Origin: Streptococcus mitis
Lineage (GTDB): Bacteria; Bacillota; Bacilli; Lactobacillales; Streptococcaceae
NCBI RefSeq assembly: GCF_001579045.1
Contig: NZ_KQ970263.1
Span: forward strand, 263,546-327,545
Direction of reading: 5' to 3'
Length of the DNA: 64,000 bases
The notes below the pieces were generated by a model. The model had not been told where the DNA came from. It saw only the letters and a program-made list of their open reading frames with translations, and did no database searches. The translations under genes were made by a program, and so were the position numbers. Positions 38,577 to 48,184 of the stretch are shown piece by piece; position 1 is the stretch's first letter; every line of letters begins with the position of its first letter.

Positions 38577-39199
38577 TATGCAAGAACCTCCTCGATTTTA
38601 GAGATAGCTGCTTGAGTAACAAGAAGTTTGTCACTATTTGCGATGTCAAGAACACTTGCAGTTGTAGCAGTCGCAACTTTCACGTTTGGAAGGTTACGAG
38701 CTGAAAGAGCTGCGAATTCGTTTCCTTCTTCAAGAATAACAAGGACTTTAGAATCGATGCTCAAAGCTGCAAGAACTTTTGCAAATTCAGCAGTTTTTGG
38801 AGCTGTAAATTCAAGAGAATCAACGGCTACAAATTTATTTTCAGCAACTTTTTCTGAGTAAACAGATTTAAGCGCAAGGCGACGAACTTTTTGAGGAAGT
38901 TTGTACGCATAGCTACGTGGAGTTGGTCCGAAGACGATTCCACCACCACGCCATTGTGGAGAGCGGATAGAACCTTGACGAGCACGTCCAGTTCCTTTTT
39001 GACGCCATGGTTTGCGTCCGCCACCTGAAACAGCTGAGCGGTTTTTAACTGCGTGAGTTCCTTGACGAAGGCTAGCACGTTGGCTGATAATCACATCAAA
39101 CACAACAGATTGGTTTGGTTCGATACCAAAGATTGCATCGTTAAGAACAACTTCGCCCGCTTGTTTACCAGTTTGGTCGAATAATGTTACATTTGCCAT
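38576..39199 (-). CDS. rplD: 50S ribosomal protein L4
   Basis: 207 residues. Tunnel loop with [20 protein letters not shown] and [13 protein letters not shown]. In enterobacteria L4 represses the S10 operon; regulation is different in bacillota. 24 nt after rplC. Confidence 0.98.
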
Positions 39200-39223
39200 T
39201 TTGACTGTATTCCCCTTTCCTTA

Positions 39224-39850
39224 TTATTTACCAGCTTTAACTGCTGACTTGATAGTGATAAGAGATTTCTTAGCACCTGGTACGTTACCTTTGATAAGGA
39301 TAACGTTCTTTTCTGGAACAACTTGTACAACTTCAAGGTTTTGAATTGTTACGCGGTCACCACCCATACGTCCTGCAAGGTTTTTACCTTTGAATACGCG
39401 GTTAGGTGCAACAGGTCCCATAGAACCTGGACGACGGTGGTAACGAGAACCGTGAGCCATTGGTCCACGTGATTGTCCGTGGCGTTTGATAACACCTTGG
39501 AAACCTTTACCTTTAGAAGTACCAGTTACGTCAACAACGTCTCCAGCTGCGAATGTTTCAACTGTGATTTCAGCACCAACTTCCAAGCCTTCAACGTTTT
39601 TGAATTCACGAATGAAGCGCTTAGGAGCCGTGTTAGCTTTCGCTACATGTCCTTTAGCAGGTTTGTTGCTCAATACTTCGCGTTTGTCATCGAAACCAAC
39701 TTGGATAGCGTTGTATCCGTCTGTTTCAACAGTTTTAACTTGAAGAACAACGTTTGGAGTTGCTTCAATAACTGTTACAGGGATCAATTCGCCAGCTTCA
39801 GTGAAGATTTGAGTCATTCCCACTTTTTTCCCTAAGATTCCTTTTGTCAT
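39224..39850 (-). CDS. rplC: 50S ribosomal protein L3
   Basis: 208 residues. [20 protein letters not shown], the loop [20 protein letters not shown] near the peptidyl-transferase centre. 81-nt gap to rpsJ. Confidence 0.98.
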
Positions 39851-39931
39851 GAGAAAATAGTTCCTTTTCTATATTTTTTATTCAAAAAGTTTTTAACGAG
39901 CGTTTTTCATGCTCAAATATCAAGCTTTAGA

Positions 39932-40240
39932 TTAAAGTTTGATTTCTACGTTTACACCACTTGGAAGATCCAATTTCATCAAAGCATCAACTGTTTTTTG
40001 AGTTGGGTTGACGATATCGATCAAACGTTTGTGTGTACGCATTTCAAATTGTTCGCGAGAGTCTTTGTATTTGTGAGTCGCACGAATGATTGTGTAGAGG
40101 CTACGTTCAGTTGGAAGTGGGATTGGACCCGCAACTTGTGCACCTGTACGAGTAGCTGATTCTACGATTTTTGCAGCCGCTGTGTCAAGCGTACGGTGTT
40201 CGTAAGCTTTCAAACGGATACGGATTTTTTTGTTTGCCAT
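39932..40240 (-). CDS. rpsJ: 30S ribosomal protein S10
   Basis: 102 residues. [20 protein letters not shown] start. Also the transcription-elongation partner NusE. First gene of the about 14.6-kb minus-strand ribosomal cluster that ends with rplQ. Confidence 0.98.
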
Positions 40241-40376
40241 CTTTTTCTCCTTTTCGTCTATTTAAGATAATAGGCTAGCTCCACAAGAAAACCGACGCGG
40301 TGTTGCGTGGCAATGCAACCGAGCGTGTCGCAACCTCTTGCATCAAAGCTAAAGCTGTAATTTACAGCACCATAAT

Positions 40377-40405
40377 AGAATAACACAAAGCCCCTGCGAT
40401 TGCAA
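40377..40405 (-). promoter_or_regulatory. Promoter of the S10 ribosomal operon
   Basis: TTGCAA (40400-40405) and TATTCT (40377-40382) separated by 17 bp on the minus strand. Start predicted near 40370, leaving an about 130-nt structured leader (blocks GCTGTAAATTACAGC and TTGCATTGCCACGCAA) before rpsJ. Confidence 0.75.
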
Positions 40406-40470
40406 GGGATTTGTTGCTGTTTTTTTGTTTTTTTACAATGAAACTGTTTTCCTATTTTTTCTTTCTAAAA

Positions 40471-41111
40471 TTAGGGATTTTCTTCTATATAAAACTGACT
40501 CCTCTTGACCTCAAATTTACCTTCTGATTGGTCCACTAGAATGTCCGCCCTTGACTCAGTTTCTTTATAGTATCGCAGATACTGCTCCCGTCTCATCGAT
40601 GGCTAGCCAATATAAAGGATGCATCGCGATTTCTCACAGTCGTATCTCTAGCAAGGCGTCGCTTTAATTCGGTCTCCTCATCCGTGTAGAAACAGATGGT
40701 TTTGTCAAAGAGTTCTTTGGGTAAAAAGCCCACAGACATCCCTTCGACAATCAGAATTGGTTTTGCTCCAGACAAGACCTCACTAGCTTTCCAAGGTTCT
40801 TCAATTGTTAAGATATCCATGCCAGCCTTTAAAGCGAGAATGTCTCTTTCTAAACTTACCAGTTCATGAGCCACAGGTAAACAAGCGGTCACTTTTTGGT
40901 CTGGAGTCTCCTTTGGCACCACTAAATGACGATTTGAAGCAATGTAAGGATCGGTTTCCAATAAGTTTACCTTTGCAGAATCTAGGGTTTGGTACAATTC
41001 CTGTGCAAAGGTTGACTTACCTGAAGCCCCCTGACCGTATATTCCCAGTGTTTTGACTTTTCCAGCTTCTATCTCTGAAACCAGTTGTTTTATCAGGTCT
41101 TTTTTCTTCAT
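40471..41111 (-). pseudogene. Nucleoside/uridine kinase-like P-loop gene, frameshifted near its 3' end
   Basis: The frame starting at 41111 (MKKKDLIKQLVSE) runs 172 codons to a TGA at 40593-40595 just after SFILASHR. From 40596 a different frame continues 41 residues (MRREQYLRYYKETESRADI...) to TAA at 40471, and this matches the C-terminus expected of the family (…SHRMRREQY). A single missing base at about 40597 explains it. The N-terminal part has Walker A GQGASGKSTFAQ, DxY and a lid region. Overlaps nrdG by 4 nt (ATGA). Phosphorylation substrate unknown. Either a true pseudogene with a shortened product or a sequencing error. Confidence 0.75.
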
Positions 41112-41698
41112 TCTCTCTTCACCTGTTCATAGCTTTCTTTTCCATCATTAAGCTTATCCCAAATCACTACTTGCCCACTTTCGAGCGATTTTTGCACATC
41201 GATGATTCGTTGGTTAGACGAACCTCGAAACTGGAGCATAAGATTTCTCTTAGTTCGATCATACCTTCCATCGACGAGAATGTCAATCAGTGATAAGAGT
41301 TCCAATTTGTCTGGAGTCTCCAGCATCATTTCTTCCCAAGTATAGCCCGTCCAGGACCAGATATCTTTATCTGGCAATTCCTTCCGAATCCGCTTAACTA
41401 GCGGCAAGAGAATGCCCGTATTGAGAAAGGGCTCCCCTCCCAGTAAGGTTAACCCCTGAACATAAGGCTGGGCAAGATCTGCCATGATTTGCTCTTCTAA
41501 TTCTGCTGTATAGGGAATGCCAGCATTGAAAGACCAAGTCGCAACATTATAACATCCCTCGCAGTGAAACATGCAGCCTGATACATAGAGAGAGTTGCGC
41601 ACTCCTTCTCCATCTACAAAGTTAAAGGCCTTGTAGTCAATGATACGCCCTTGACTTAGCTCCTCACTTTTCCATTCTTGTGGTTTTGGATTATTCAT
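41108..41698 (-). CDS. nrdG: Anaerobic ribonucleotide reductase activating protein
   Basis: 196 residues. Radical-SAM cluster motif C-x3-C-x2-C (CMFHCEGC at about 42-49), then QGLTLLGGEPFL and TGYTWEEM. It generates the glycyl radical of NrdD using S-adenosylmethionine and an iron-sulfur cluster. Overlaps the upstream GNAT gene by 8 nt. Confidence 0.94.
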   Translation of the reverse strand: MNNPKPQEWKSEELSQGRIIDYKAFNFVDGEGVRNSLYVSGCMFHCEGCYNVATWSFNAGIPYTAELEEQIMADLAQPYVQGLTLLGGEPFLNTGILLPLVKRIRKELPDKDIWSWTGYTWEEMMLETPDKLELLSLIDILVDGRYDRTKRNLMLQFRGSSNQRIIDVQKSLESGQVVIWDKLNDGKESYEQVKRE

Positions 41699-42197
41699 TC
41701 GCTACCTCTATCCAATAACGCTCGACTCCATTACGAACATCCTCAATGAGACCTCCATTTGCTAGAATGACTGCTCTGCTAGCAGGATTCTTCACGCTAC
41801 AGGTCACAAGAGTTCTCTTGATGTTCTTTTCCTTAGCAACTTGCAAGCCCTGACGGAGAGTTTCCTTAGCATAACCTTTGCCTCTTTCTGATGGACGAAT
41901 GGAGTAGCCAATGTGGCCAGCATAATTCAGTAAACCCTCGTTCAGTCTCAATCGCAGATTCAAAAATCCTAGAGCACGACCTATATCATCAAATGATACA
42001 AATTGAATAGAAGGAACACGATTTTCAGGCAAGTTCATTCCCATCTCTTTTTGCATATTTGTTTCCAACCACTCTTCATACACAAAGTTCTCTGTATCCC
42101 AAAATCCTCCATCATGGGCTGATTGGCTCTTTTCAAACTCTGCCATCATCTCTAAAACTGTTTCTTTATCTGCTAATCTTGGTCTGCGTAATTCCAT
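41691..42197 (-). CDS. GNAT-family N-acetyltransferase
   Basis: 168 residues. Acetyl-CoA motif GYSIRPSERGKGYAKETLRQ (about 100-119) and motif B VKNPASRAVILANGG. Sits between the 46-residue ORF and nrdG in an apparent single operon with nrdD, an arrangement conserved in streptococci. Substrate unknown. Confidence 0.87.
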   Translation of the reverse strand: MELRRPRLADKETVLEMMAEFEKSQSAHDGGFWDTENFVYEEWLETNMQKEMGMNLPENRVPSIQFVSFDDIGRALGFLNLRLRLNEGLLNYAGHIGYSIRPSERGKGYAKETLRQGLQVAKEKNIKRTLVTCSVKNPASRAVILANGGLIEDVRNGVERYWIEVANE

Positions 42198-42240
42198 CCT
42201 TACCTCCCACTATGAGAAAAGCGAGAGCTGACTCTCACTT

Positions 42241-42381
42241 TTATTTCTTCTTATTCCTATTTAAAAATTGTTCTCTGAGGTTGAGCAAACGTTCTTTCTT
42301 ACCAGCTCCACCTTTAGAGTGTTTCTCGTGATAACGGGTCACTTGTGCACGCCCCTTATCGTCTAATTGATATTTTCCCAT
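42241..42381 (-). CDS. Small basic hypothetical protein between nrdD and GNAT gene
   Basis: 46 residues (MGKYQLDDKGRAQVTRYHE, then KHSKGGAGKKERLLNLREQ...), 11 nt after the nrdD stop. Highly basic. I recall a small conserved ORF at this site in pneumococcus. Start at 42379-42381; the ribosome site overlaps the nrdD end (AGAAATGAG). Function unknown. Confidence 0.7.
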   Translation of the reverse strand: MGKYQLDDKGRAQVTRYHEKHSKGGAGKKERLLNLREQFLNRNKKK

Positions 42382-42392
42382 CTCATTTCTTT

Positions 42393-44600
42393 CTAATTTG
42401 TTACTTGATGGCCAGCTATTTTAATCGTTGAACCATTCATGTGTTTGACACGCGCAGCGATTTCCTTGTGACGCCCGTTGACCATCGGTCTTGCTTGAGG
42501 ATTACCTAAATAGCCACAAGTCCGTTTAACAACGTCTACTGTTTTAGGGTCGCTATTGCCACAGTTTGGACAAGCAAATCCTCTCTCAGTTGGTTCAAAA
42601 TCCCCTTCAAAGTCACACTTGTAGCAACGGTCTATTGGTGTATTGGTTCCAAGATAGCCCACACGGTCATAGGCATAGTCCCAGACAGCTTCCAAGGCCT
42701 TTGGATTTTGCTGAAGGACTGGATACTCACAGTAATGGATGAAACCTCCCGACGCACCTGCTTCTGGATAGACTTTCTCAAAGTCTAATTTTTCAAACGG
42801 TGTTGGATTTTTACGAACATCGTAGTGGAAAGAATTGGTGTAGTATTCCTTGTCTGTGATATCAGGAATAGAACCAAACTTCTCTGTATCTAGTCTACAG
42901 AAACGATCTGTCAAACTTTCAGACGGTGTTGAGTAGATAGAGAAATGATAGCCATATTGGTCAGACCACTCTTCTACCCGGCGTTTCATATCTCGAATAA
43001 TGTCTAGCGTGAATTCCTTGGCTTCTGGATTGTGTTCCCAGCTATTTCCAAAGAAGACTGTCGCTACCTCGTACAAACCGATGTAACCCAGCGAAACGGT
43101 TGCGCGACGATTCTTAAAGAGCTGGTCAACACTTTCTTCTTTACCTAGACGATGGCCAAAAGCACCGTATTGATAAAGGATAGGAGCATTGGCTGGCGTC
43201 GCCTCTTTCGTGCGTTCGACACGGTAAACAAGAGCATCTTCTGCGATATTCATACGCTCGTTGAAGATTTCCCAGAACTTATTCATGTCGCCCTCAGACT
43301 CGAGGGCAATGCGAGGAAGGTTGACCGTCACAACACCTAGATTCATCCGACCTGAATTGACTTCTACACCATTCTCATCCTTCCATCCTTGAAGGAACGA
43401 ACGGCAGCCCATAGGTACCTTGAAAGAACCAGTCAAGTCAACAATCTTATCATAGGACAAGACATCTGGGTACATCCGTTTGGTTGCGCACTCTAGAGCC
43501 AACTGCTTAATGTCGTAGTTGGGAGTTCCTTCCTCTAAGTTGAGGCCTCTTTTAAGCGTAAAGATGAGTTTAGGGAAGATAGCTGTGCGGTGTTCTGAAC
43601 CGAGCCCATTGATCCGAATGGTCAAGATAGCTTTTTGAATTTCTCGCTCAAAACGACTTGTCCCTAGACCAAAACCTAGCGAGGTAAAAGGTGTTTGTCC
43701 ATTTGAAGTGAAGAGGGTGTTGATTTCATACTCGAGAGATTGCATGGCATCATAGATGTCCTTTTGCGTTTTCTTCCAGGCATAATCTTCTCGTTTTTCA
43801 GGCAAAACCCATTCTTCTGCATCTTTGAGGTGTTTTTGGTAGTTCTTCTCTGCATAAGGCGCCAAAACTTCATCGATACGGTCAGCTGAACAGCCCCCAT
43901 ACTGGCTAGAAGCAACGTTGGCGATGATTTGCGAAATCTGAGCCGTTGCAGTCTGGATAGACTTGGGACTTTCTACCTCTGCATTCCCAATCTTAAAACC
44001 ATTTTCCAACATACCTTTAAAATCAATCAAACAGCAGTTGGTCATAGGTGTATAGGGGCTGTAGTCCAAATCGTGATAGTGGATATCCCCCTTTTGGTGG
44101 GCATTGGCTACGTGCTTAGGAAGCATTTGCAGTCCAATTGACTTTCCAACAATCCCTGCTGTCAAATCACGCTGAGTGTTAAAGACATCACTGTCTTTAT
44201 TGGCATTTTCATTGACAACTGCCTGATCTTTATTTAGAAGCTTATGGATACTAAAGTTAATATCTGTCGCTTTTGAGCGCTCAAAATCTCTCTGTGTCCG
44301 ATAAGTAATATACTCCTCAGCCAGCGCATATTCTTTGGCTTCAAGGAGTTCATGTTCTACGATATTTTGAATTTCATAAATCTTAACTCCCTGCGGAAAA
44401 CGACTATGAATTTCTGTGACAATTCGCTCGGTCAGAGCATTGAGGCGTTTTTCGACCAAGGGTGTCACATCCATAACCTTGTCTGCCGCCTTGTGGAGAG
44501 CCTTGTCAATCTTGTCCACATCAAATACAACACGTCTCCCATCTCGTTTCTCGACGAAGAGAGTTGGCAAAATTGTAATTTTTTCTTCTAGTGCAATCAT
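42393..44600 (-). CDS. nrdD: Anaerobic ribonucleoside-triphosphate reductase
   Basis: 735 residues from the ATG at 44598-44600; an ATG two codons earlier is too close to its ribosome site. N-terminal ATP-cone (about 10-100; VEKRDGRRVVFDVDKIDKAL in blocks), catalytic barrel with active-site cysteines, C-terminal zinc site (CYKC, CPNC) and the glycyl-radical loop RTCGYLGN. Reduces NTPs to dNTPs without oxygen; needs NrdG. Two NrdR-like boxes lie upstream. Confidence 0.95.
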   Translation of the reverse strand: MIALEEKITILPTLFVEKRDGRRVVFDVDKIDKALHKAADKVMDVTPLVEKRLNALTERIVTEIHSRFPQGVKIYEIQNIVEHELLEAKEYALAEEYITYRTQRDFERSKATDINFSIHKLLNKDQAVVNENANKDSDVFNTQRDLTAGIVGKSIGLQMLPKHVANAHQKGDIHYHDLDYSPYTPMTNCCLIDFKGMLENGFKIGNAEVESPKSIQTATAQISQIIANVASSQYGGCSADRIDEVLAPYAEKNYQKHLKDAEEWVLPEKREDYAWKKTQKDIYDAMQSLEYEINTLFTSNGQTPFTSLGFGLGTSRFEREIQKAILTIRINGLGSEHRTAIFPKLIFTLKRGLNLEEGTPNYDIKQLALECATKRMYPDVLSYDKIVDLTGSFKVPMGCRSFLQGWKDENGVEVNSGRMNLGVVTVNLPRIALESEGDMNKFWEIFNERMNIAEDALVYRVERTKEATPANAPILYQYGAFGHRLGKEESVDQLFKNRRATVSLGYIGLYEVATVFFGNSWEHNPEAKEFTLDIIRDMKRRVEEWSDQYGYHFSIYSTPSESLTDRFCRLDTEKFGSIPDITDKEYYTNSFHYDVRKNPTPFEKLDFEKVYPEAGASGGFIHYCEYPVLQQNPKALEAVWDYAYDRVGYLGTNTPIDRCYKCDFEGDFEPTERGFACPNCGNSDPKTVDVVKRTCGYLGNPQARPMVNGRHKEIAARVKHMNGSTIKIAGHQVTN

Positions 44601-44658
44601 ATGCATTCTCTTTTCTAAAATGTTCTTTCTAAAAAGTATTATACCACTCTAAAAAGAA

Positions 44659-44716
44659 AAATCAATATCTTGTGGTAAAAATCCTAAAAATTTTAAAAAT
44701 ACACAAGATATTGATT
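44659..44716. promoter_or_regulatory. Paired NrdR-like boxes upstream of nrdD
   Basis: AATCAATATCTTGTGG (44659-44674; 12/16 to ACACWATATATWGTGT) and ACACAAGATATTGATT (44701-44716; 13/16). Start-to-start spacing is 42 bp, four helical turns. The inner parts are also inverted repeats (AAATCAATATCTTGTG / its complement), so on the minus strand the same DNA gives a stem with a T-rich tail that could terminate the membrane-protein gene. Confidence 0.65.
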
Positions 44717-44719
44717 TAG

Positions 44720-46258
44720 TTATTTAATTTTATAGACTTTAAACTCTGAGTAATCCGTCTTTACTGGTTGGTAATTTTCTTTCAAAATTGTTTCCACTTC
44801 AGACCAGACTGGCACCTTATCATTCACCACAATCACCTTGGGTTGATTTTCTTTTAAGTCATTGAGTAGCTTATTCCGATTTTCCTCAGTTGCTGTATAG
44901 TGCAACGGGGATAAAATCGCCGATGGCGATAAGCGATCACTCTTACGATAAAGAGTTGCAGTATCATCCCATGCATAGATAGCATCTTCCGTACTTGTCT
45001 CCTCTTTCACCAAATCAGCAAGACGATCACGTTCTTGATAAGATACTGGATAAAGGACAAACCTCATCAAAAAAGGAACAGCCAAAAGATATAACAAAGT
45101 TAAAATCGGTAGGTAAAGATTTCCTTTAGTATAGCGATGCCAGAGACTAACAGGCTCTTCTCTGCGTCTTCTTCTAACGCTACGACCACTCTGTTGCCCC
45201 TTGATATTGGATACTAAAAGCAGAAGAAAGACAGGGAAAATGAGCATCAAACGGGATGCATGTAGAGGATCCTGTGTAAAGAAAATCACTACCAAACCTA
45301 AAATCAGGAATAGACTCGCAGGCACTGAGATGACATATAGTTTAGAGGATTTAGATTGAAAGAGACCTAAAAAGATAAAAACCACAAATCCCAAACCAAG
45401 GGACAACAAGCCATAAAAAGCCATATTCTCTAAAATTTTAGAAGTGAAATCAAAGCGAATACTGTCAATAGGATAACGAATACCACTAATGGCATCCCCA
45501 AAACTTCCTGTTGCAACACTATAGTAGGCAGTTGGATAAAAGACAAGTGAAAAACCTAAAGCCACTGCAAGAAACTGATAAAACCCATGCGCAAAGCGTC
45601 TATGCCCAAGGTTAAAGACCAACAAGCCTAAACTCACTACAGCAATAAACAGGAACGATGACAAGGGAGCAAAGAAAAATCCGCCTGCCAAAGCCAGCCC
45701 AATCCGTACAAATCCCTTGTCATGGCTTGGATTGCTTAGGTAAGCCGCAACTAAACTAAAGGCCGCGAATAAGAAGGGAAGCGCTAAAAGAGTCGCATAA
45801 CCTCCACCAAAAGCAAGACCTGTAACTAGCATGTAAAAAATAGTCACCAGTTGTCCAGCCTGGTCTCCTTGCTCTGTCAAGGTGTCTGCCGATTGAAAGA
45901 GGAAAAATCCTCCTGCTACCAAGGCTAACCACTCAAAAATGGCAAAGAAGAATCCGCCCTGGGTCACATAAGTCAGCAAATAATAAAGCAAACCTTGACT
46001 TCCATAATAGTCGCTGTAAATTTTCCCTGTCTGATGAAGCGCCCAACCTGTATAAAAATCCTGCACTTCTTGTGCACTCATTAAATCGAGTAATAGCGGT
46101 ACTCCTAGAGTTATCCCCGTTACAAGCGTACTCCATAGTAAAATTTTTACCAAAGGAAGACGACTTGATTCACGATGATGCGATTCTTGTTTGATTTGGT
46201 ATTCTAGAGGTTCACGATTCTCCTGATGAACTTCTTCTACTCTACCATACACACTCAT
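44720..46258 (-). CDS. Multi-pass membrane protein, possible GT-C-like
   Basis: 512 residues with about 10-11 transmembrane segments, a short cytoplasmic N-terminus, a basic loop (RSVRRRRREEPVS near 385) and an extracytoplasmic C-terminal domain of about 95 residues (KEETSTEDAIYAWDDTATLYRK). This layout resembles DUF2079/GT-C glycosyltransferase-like proteins, but the catalytic DxD is not evident. Its 5' neighbour is a SigX-driven 47-residue ORF 36 nt upstream, so it probably belongs to the late competence regulon. Confidence 0.65.
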   Translation of the reverse strand: MSVYGRVEEVHQENREPLEYQIKQESHHRESSRLPLVKILLWSTLVTGITLGVPLLLDLMSAQEVQDFYTGWALHQTGKIYSDYYGSQGLLYYLLTYVTQGGFFFAIFEWLALVAGGFFLFQSADTLTEQGDQAGQLVTIFYMLVTGLAFGGGYATLLALPFLFAAFSLVAAYLSNPSHDKGFVRIGLALAGGFFFAPLSSFLFIAVVSLGLLVFNLGHRRFAHGFYQFLAVALGFSLVFYPTAYYSVATGSFGDAISGIRYPIDSIRFDFTSKILENMAFYGLLSLGLGFVVFIFLGLFQSKSSKLYVISVPASLFLILGLVVIFFTQDPLHASRLMLIFPVFLLLLVSNIKGQQSGRSVRRRRREEPVSLWHRYTKGNLYLPILTLLYLLAVPFLMRFVLYPVSYQERDRLADLVKEETSTEDAIYAWDDTATLYRKSDRLSPSAILSPLHYTATEENRNKLLNDLKENQPKVIVVNDKVPVWSEVETILKENYQPVKTDYSEFKVYKIK

Positions 46259-46294
46259 ATCGTTTCTCCTATTTAATTTATCTGTCTTAGTATA

Positions 46295-46438
46295 TCAAAA
46301 AGTCCTAGGATTGTCAGCTTGCGATGGCTGTTTGAGTGATTTTTTGCATAGTTTCACAAAGGTTTCAATTTCCCGAAATCGGTGTAAATGCGTCTGTTTA
46401 AATATCATGATATAGTTCAATTCTTTCTTGGTCAGCAT
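46295..46438 (-). CDS. Small late-competence protein
   Basis: 47 residues (MLTKKELNYIMIFKQTHLH...), start at 46436-46438 with a near-perfect AGGAGG 5-6 nt upstream. Amphipathic, basic. A SigX -10 (TACGAATA) lies 19 nt before the start codon. I recall a competence-induced short gene (ccs4) in this position in pneumococcus. Function unknown. Confidence 0.75.
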   Translation of the reverse strand: MLTKKELNYIMIFKQTHLHRFREIETFVKLCKKSLKQPSQADNPRTF

Positions 46439-46457
46439 CTTTCCTCCTACATCTTCT

Positions 46458-46465
46458 TATTCGTA
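46458..46465 (-). promoter_or_regulatory. SigX (ComX) late-competence promoter, cin-box
   Basis: Perfect TACGAATA on the minus strand. It follows directly after the cls terminator (46475-46506) and precedes the 47-residue gene, so it isolates this unit from cls. Confidence 0.88.
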
Positions 46466-46474
46466 AAAGACAAG

Positions 46475-46506
46475 AAAAATAGGACTGGTTTGTGTCCTCA
46501 GTCCTA
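46475..46506 (-). terminator. Intrinsic terminator of cls
   Basis: TAGGACTG/CAGTCCTA (46480-46487, 46499-46506), 8 bp, followed by minus-strand TTTTTCTTG. Confidence 0.88.
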
Positions 46507-46512
46507 GATTTC

Positions 46513-48045
46513 TTATAAGATAGGGGCGAATAACTGGGCAATTTCTTTTACAAGCTTTTGATACCAGCTCGTTTTGATAGAATGAGGATAGACTTCCTGA
46601 GAATCTGCAAATATATTTTGAAAATCTCGGGCTATTTCCATTATAGAAGGAGTTTTATAGAGTAAGACTGCATTTTCATAATGGTGTACCAAGCTTCGGT
46701 AGTCGAGATTGATTGTCCCCACCACCGCAAAATCTTCGTCTACCAACATCTGCTTACTATGAATAAAACCTGGACTATACTCATAAATCCGAACCCCAGC
46801 AGAAAGAAGGTCTGGATAAGCTCCTCTTGTGACTAACTGAATGAACTTCTTATCTGGTATGTAAGGGGTGACAATCCGAACATCGACCCCTCTCATAGCT
46901 GCATTTTTGATTGTCTCCGTTAAATCATAGTCTATGATCAAATAAGGTGTCGTAATATAGACCGATTCCGTTGCTTGATTGATCAAACTCTGATAAACCT
47001 TTTTCCCTACCTGCGTTCGAAAAATTGGCTTGGGTCCACTTCCGTATGGAATGGTTAAACCGTCACTTGGGATAGAATGATTTTCTAAATGATATTGATC
47101 AAAATCACTAATCTCTCCTCGATTGATGTACCAAGTGGTTAAAAACAAGCGTGTCAGGGCTTTTACTGCTAGTCCGTCTAAGCGAATTCCACTATCCTTC
47201 CAATAACCAAATCTCTCGACACGGTTAATGTACTCATCAGCTAAGTTAATGCCTCCTGTATAAGCTATCTGACCATCAACAATCAATATTTTTCTATGAT
47301 CTCTGTTATTATAGGCCACTGTCAAACGAGGAATAACTTTATTGAATTTGTGGGCCTCGATGCCTAGCTGACGAAGTCGATGTGCATAATCTCCTGTTAA
47401 AGTAGCCATACAGCCAATATCGTCATAGAGCAGTTTAACTTCAATGCCTTGAGCAACTTTTTCCTCCAAGATTTCTAAAATACGATTCCACATCAAACCT
47501 TCTTCTATAATATAATATTCCAAGAAGATAAATTTCTCAGCCTTTTTAAGATCTTCTACCATCTTTTTCCACATAGCCTCTCCGTTAGGAAAAAATGTAG
47601 AGGCAGTTTGATCATAGACATCGGCATTGGTATCCATACTCAACAAGGACTTGATGACGCCATAAGCTGCCTTGTCACTTTCTTTTAATTCCTCTTTTAG
47701 TAGCTGGCTATTTGCTTCTTGGAAATGCATGGAGCCTAGCTTTTTCAGTTGTTTGATTTCTTTTTTGGACAATCGCCTTTCCCCGAACATCAGATAGAGC
47801 AGGGGGCCAAATACTGGTACAAAGGCTACTAATAACCAGGTTACCTTATTCTCAGGAGTCGTATTACGGTTGACTATCGAAATGATTGTGATGATACTCA
47901 GTAGAATGAGGACAGTAATCCATAAAATGGGAGCCATGCGTCCTAAATAAAGAAAGAGACCAAAAACCAGACAAAGTTCAAGCAGCATAATCGAAAGACT
48001 AAAGCCATACTTGGACATCAATAATTGAAATTTTCTATATTTCAT
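46513..48045 (-). CDS. cls: Cardiolipin synthase
   Basis: 510 residues. Two N-terminal transmembrane segments (about 12-32, 38-58), a PLDc_N motif, and two phospholipase D HKD motifs (HRKILIVDGQIAYTGGIN near 245; HSKQMLVDEDFAVVGTIN near 425). Joins two phosphatidylglycerols to cardiolipin at the inner face of the membrane. Normal length. Confidence 0.94.
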   Translation of the reverse strand: MKYRKFQLLMSKYGFSLSIMLLELCLVFGLFLYLGRMAPILWITVLILLSIITIISIVNRNTTPENKVTWLLVAFVPVFGPLLYLMFGERRLSKKEIKQLKKLGSMHFQEANSQLLKEELKESDKAAYGVIKSLLSMDTNADVYDQTASTFFPNGEAMWKKMVEDLKKAEKFIFLEYYIIEEGLMWNRILEILEEKVAQGIEVKLLYDDIGCMATLTGDYAHRLRQLGIEAHKFNKVIPRLTVAYNNRDHRKILIVDGQIAYTGGINLADEYINRVERFGYWKDSGIRLDGLAVKALTRLFLTTWYINRGEISDFDQYHLENHSIPSDGLTIPYGSGPKPIFRTQVGKKVYQSLINQATESVYITTPYLIIDYDLTETIKNAAMRGVDVRIVTPYIPDKKFIQLVTRGAYPDLLSAGVRIYEYSPGFIHSKQMLVDEDFAVVGTINLDYRSLVHHYENAVLLYKTPSIMEIARDFQNIFADSQEVYPHSIKTSWYQKLVKEIAQLFAPIL

Positions 48046-48151
48046 ATCCCCTCCTTGATATTTTGAATGCTAAAAACAGGTAATTAAAACTAGTATAACT
48101 CAGGTATTCGGTAGAAGGCAAGTATTTATAATCATTTTTCTGAGCAAAAGC

Positions 48152-48176
48152 AAAAGAGACTGACAAAACCAGTCTC
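48152..48176 (-). terminator. Intrinsic terminator after the broken lipoprotein gene
   Basis: GAGACTG/CAGTCTC, 7 bp (48156-48162 with 48170-48176) followed by TTTTGC on the minus strand. Confidence 0.75.
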
Positions 48177-48184
48177 CTTCTAGT

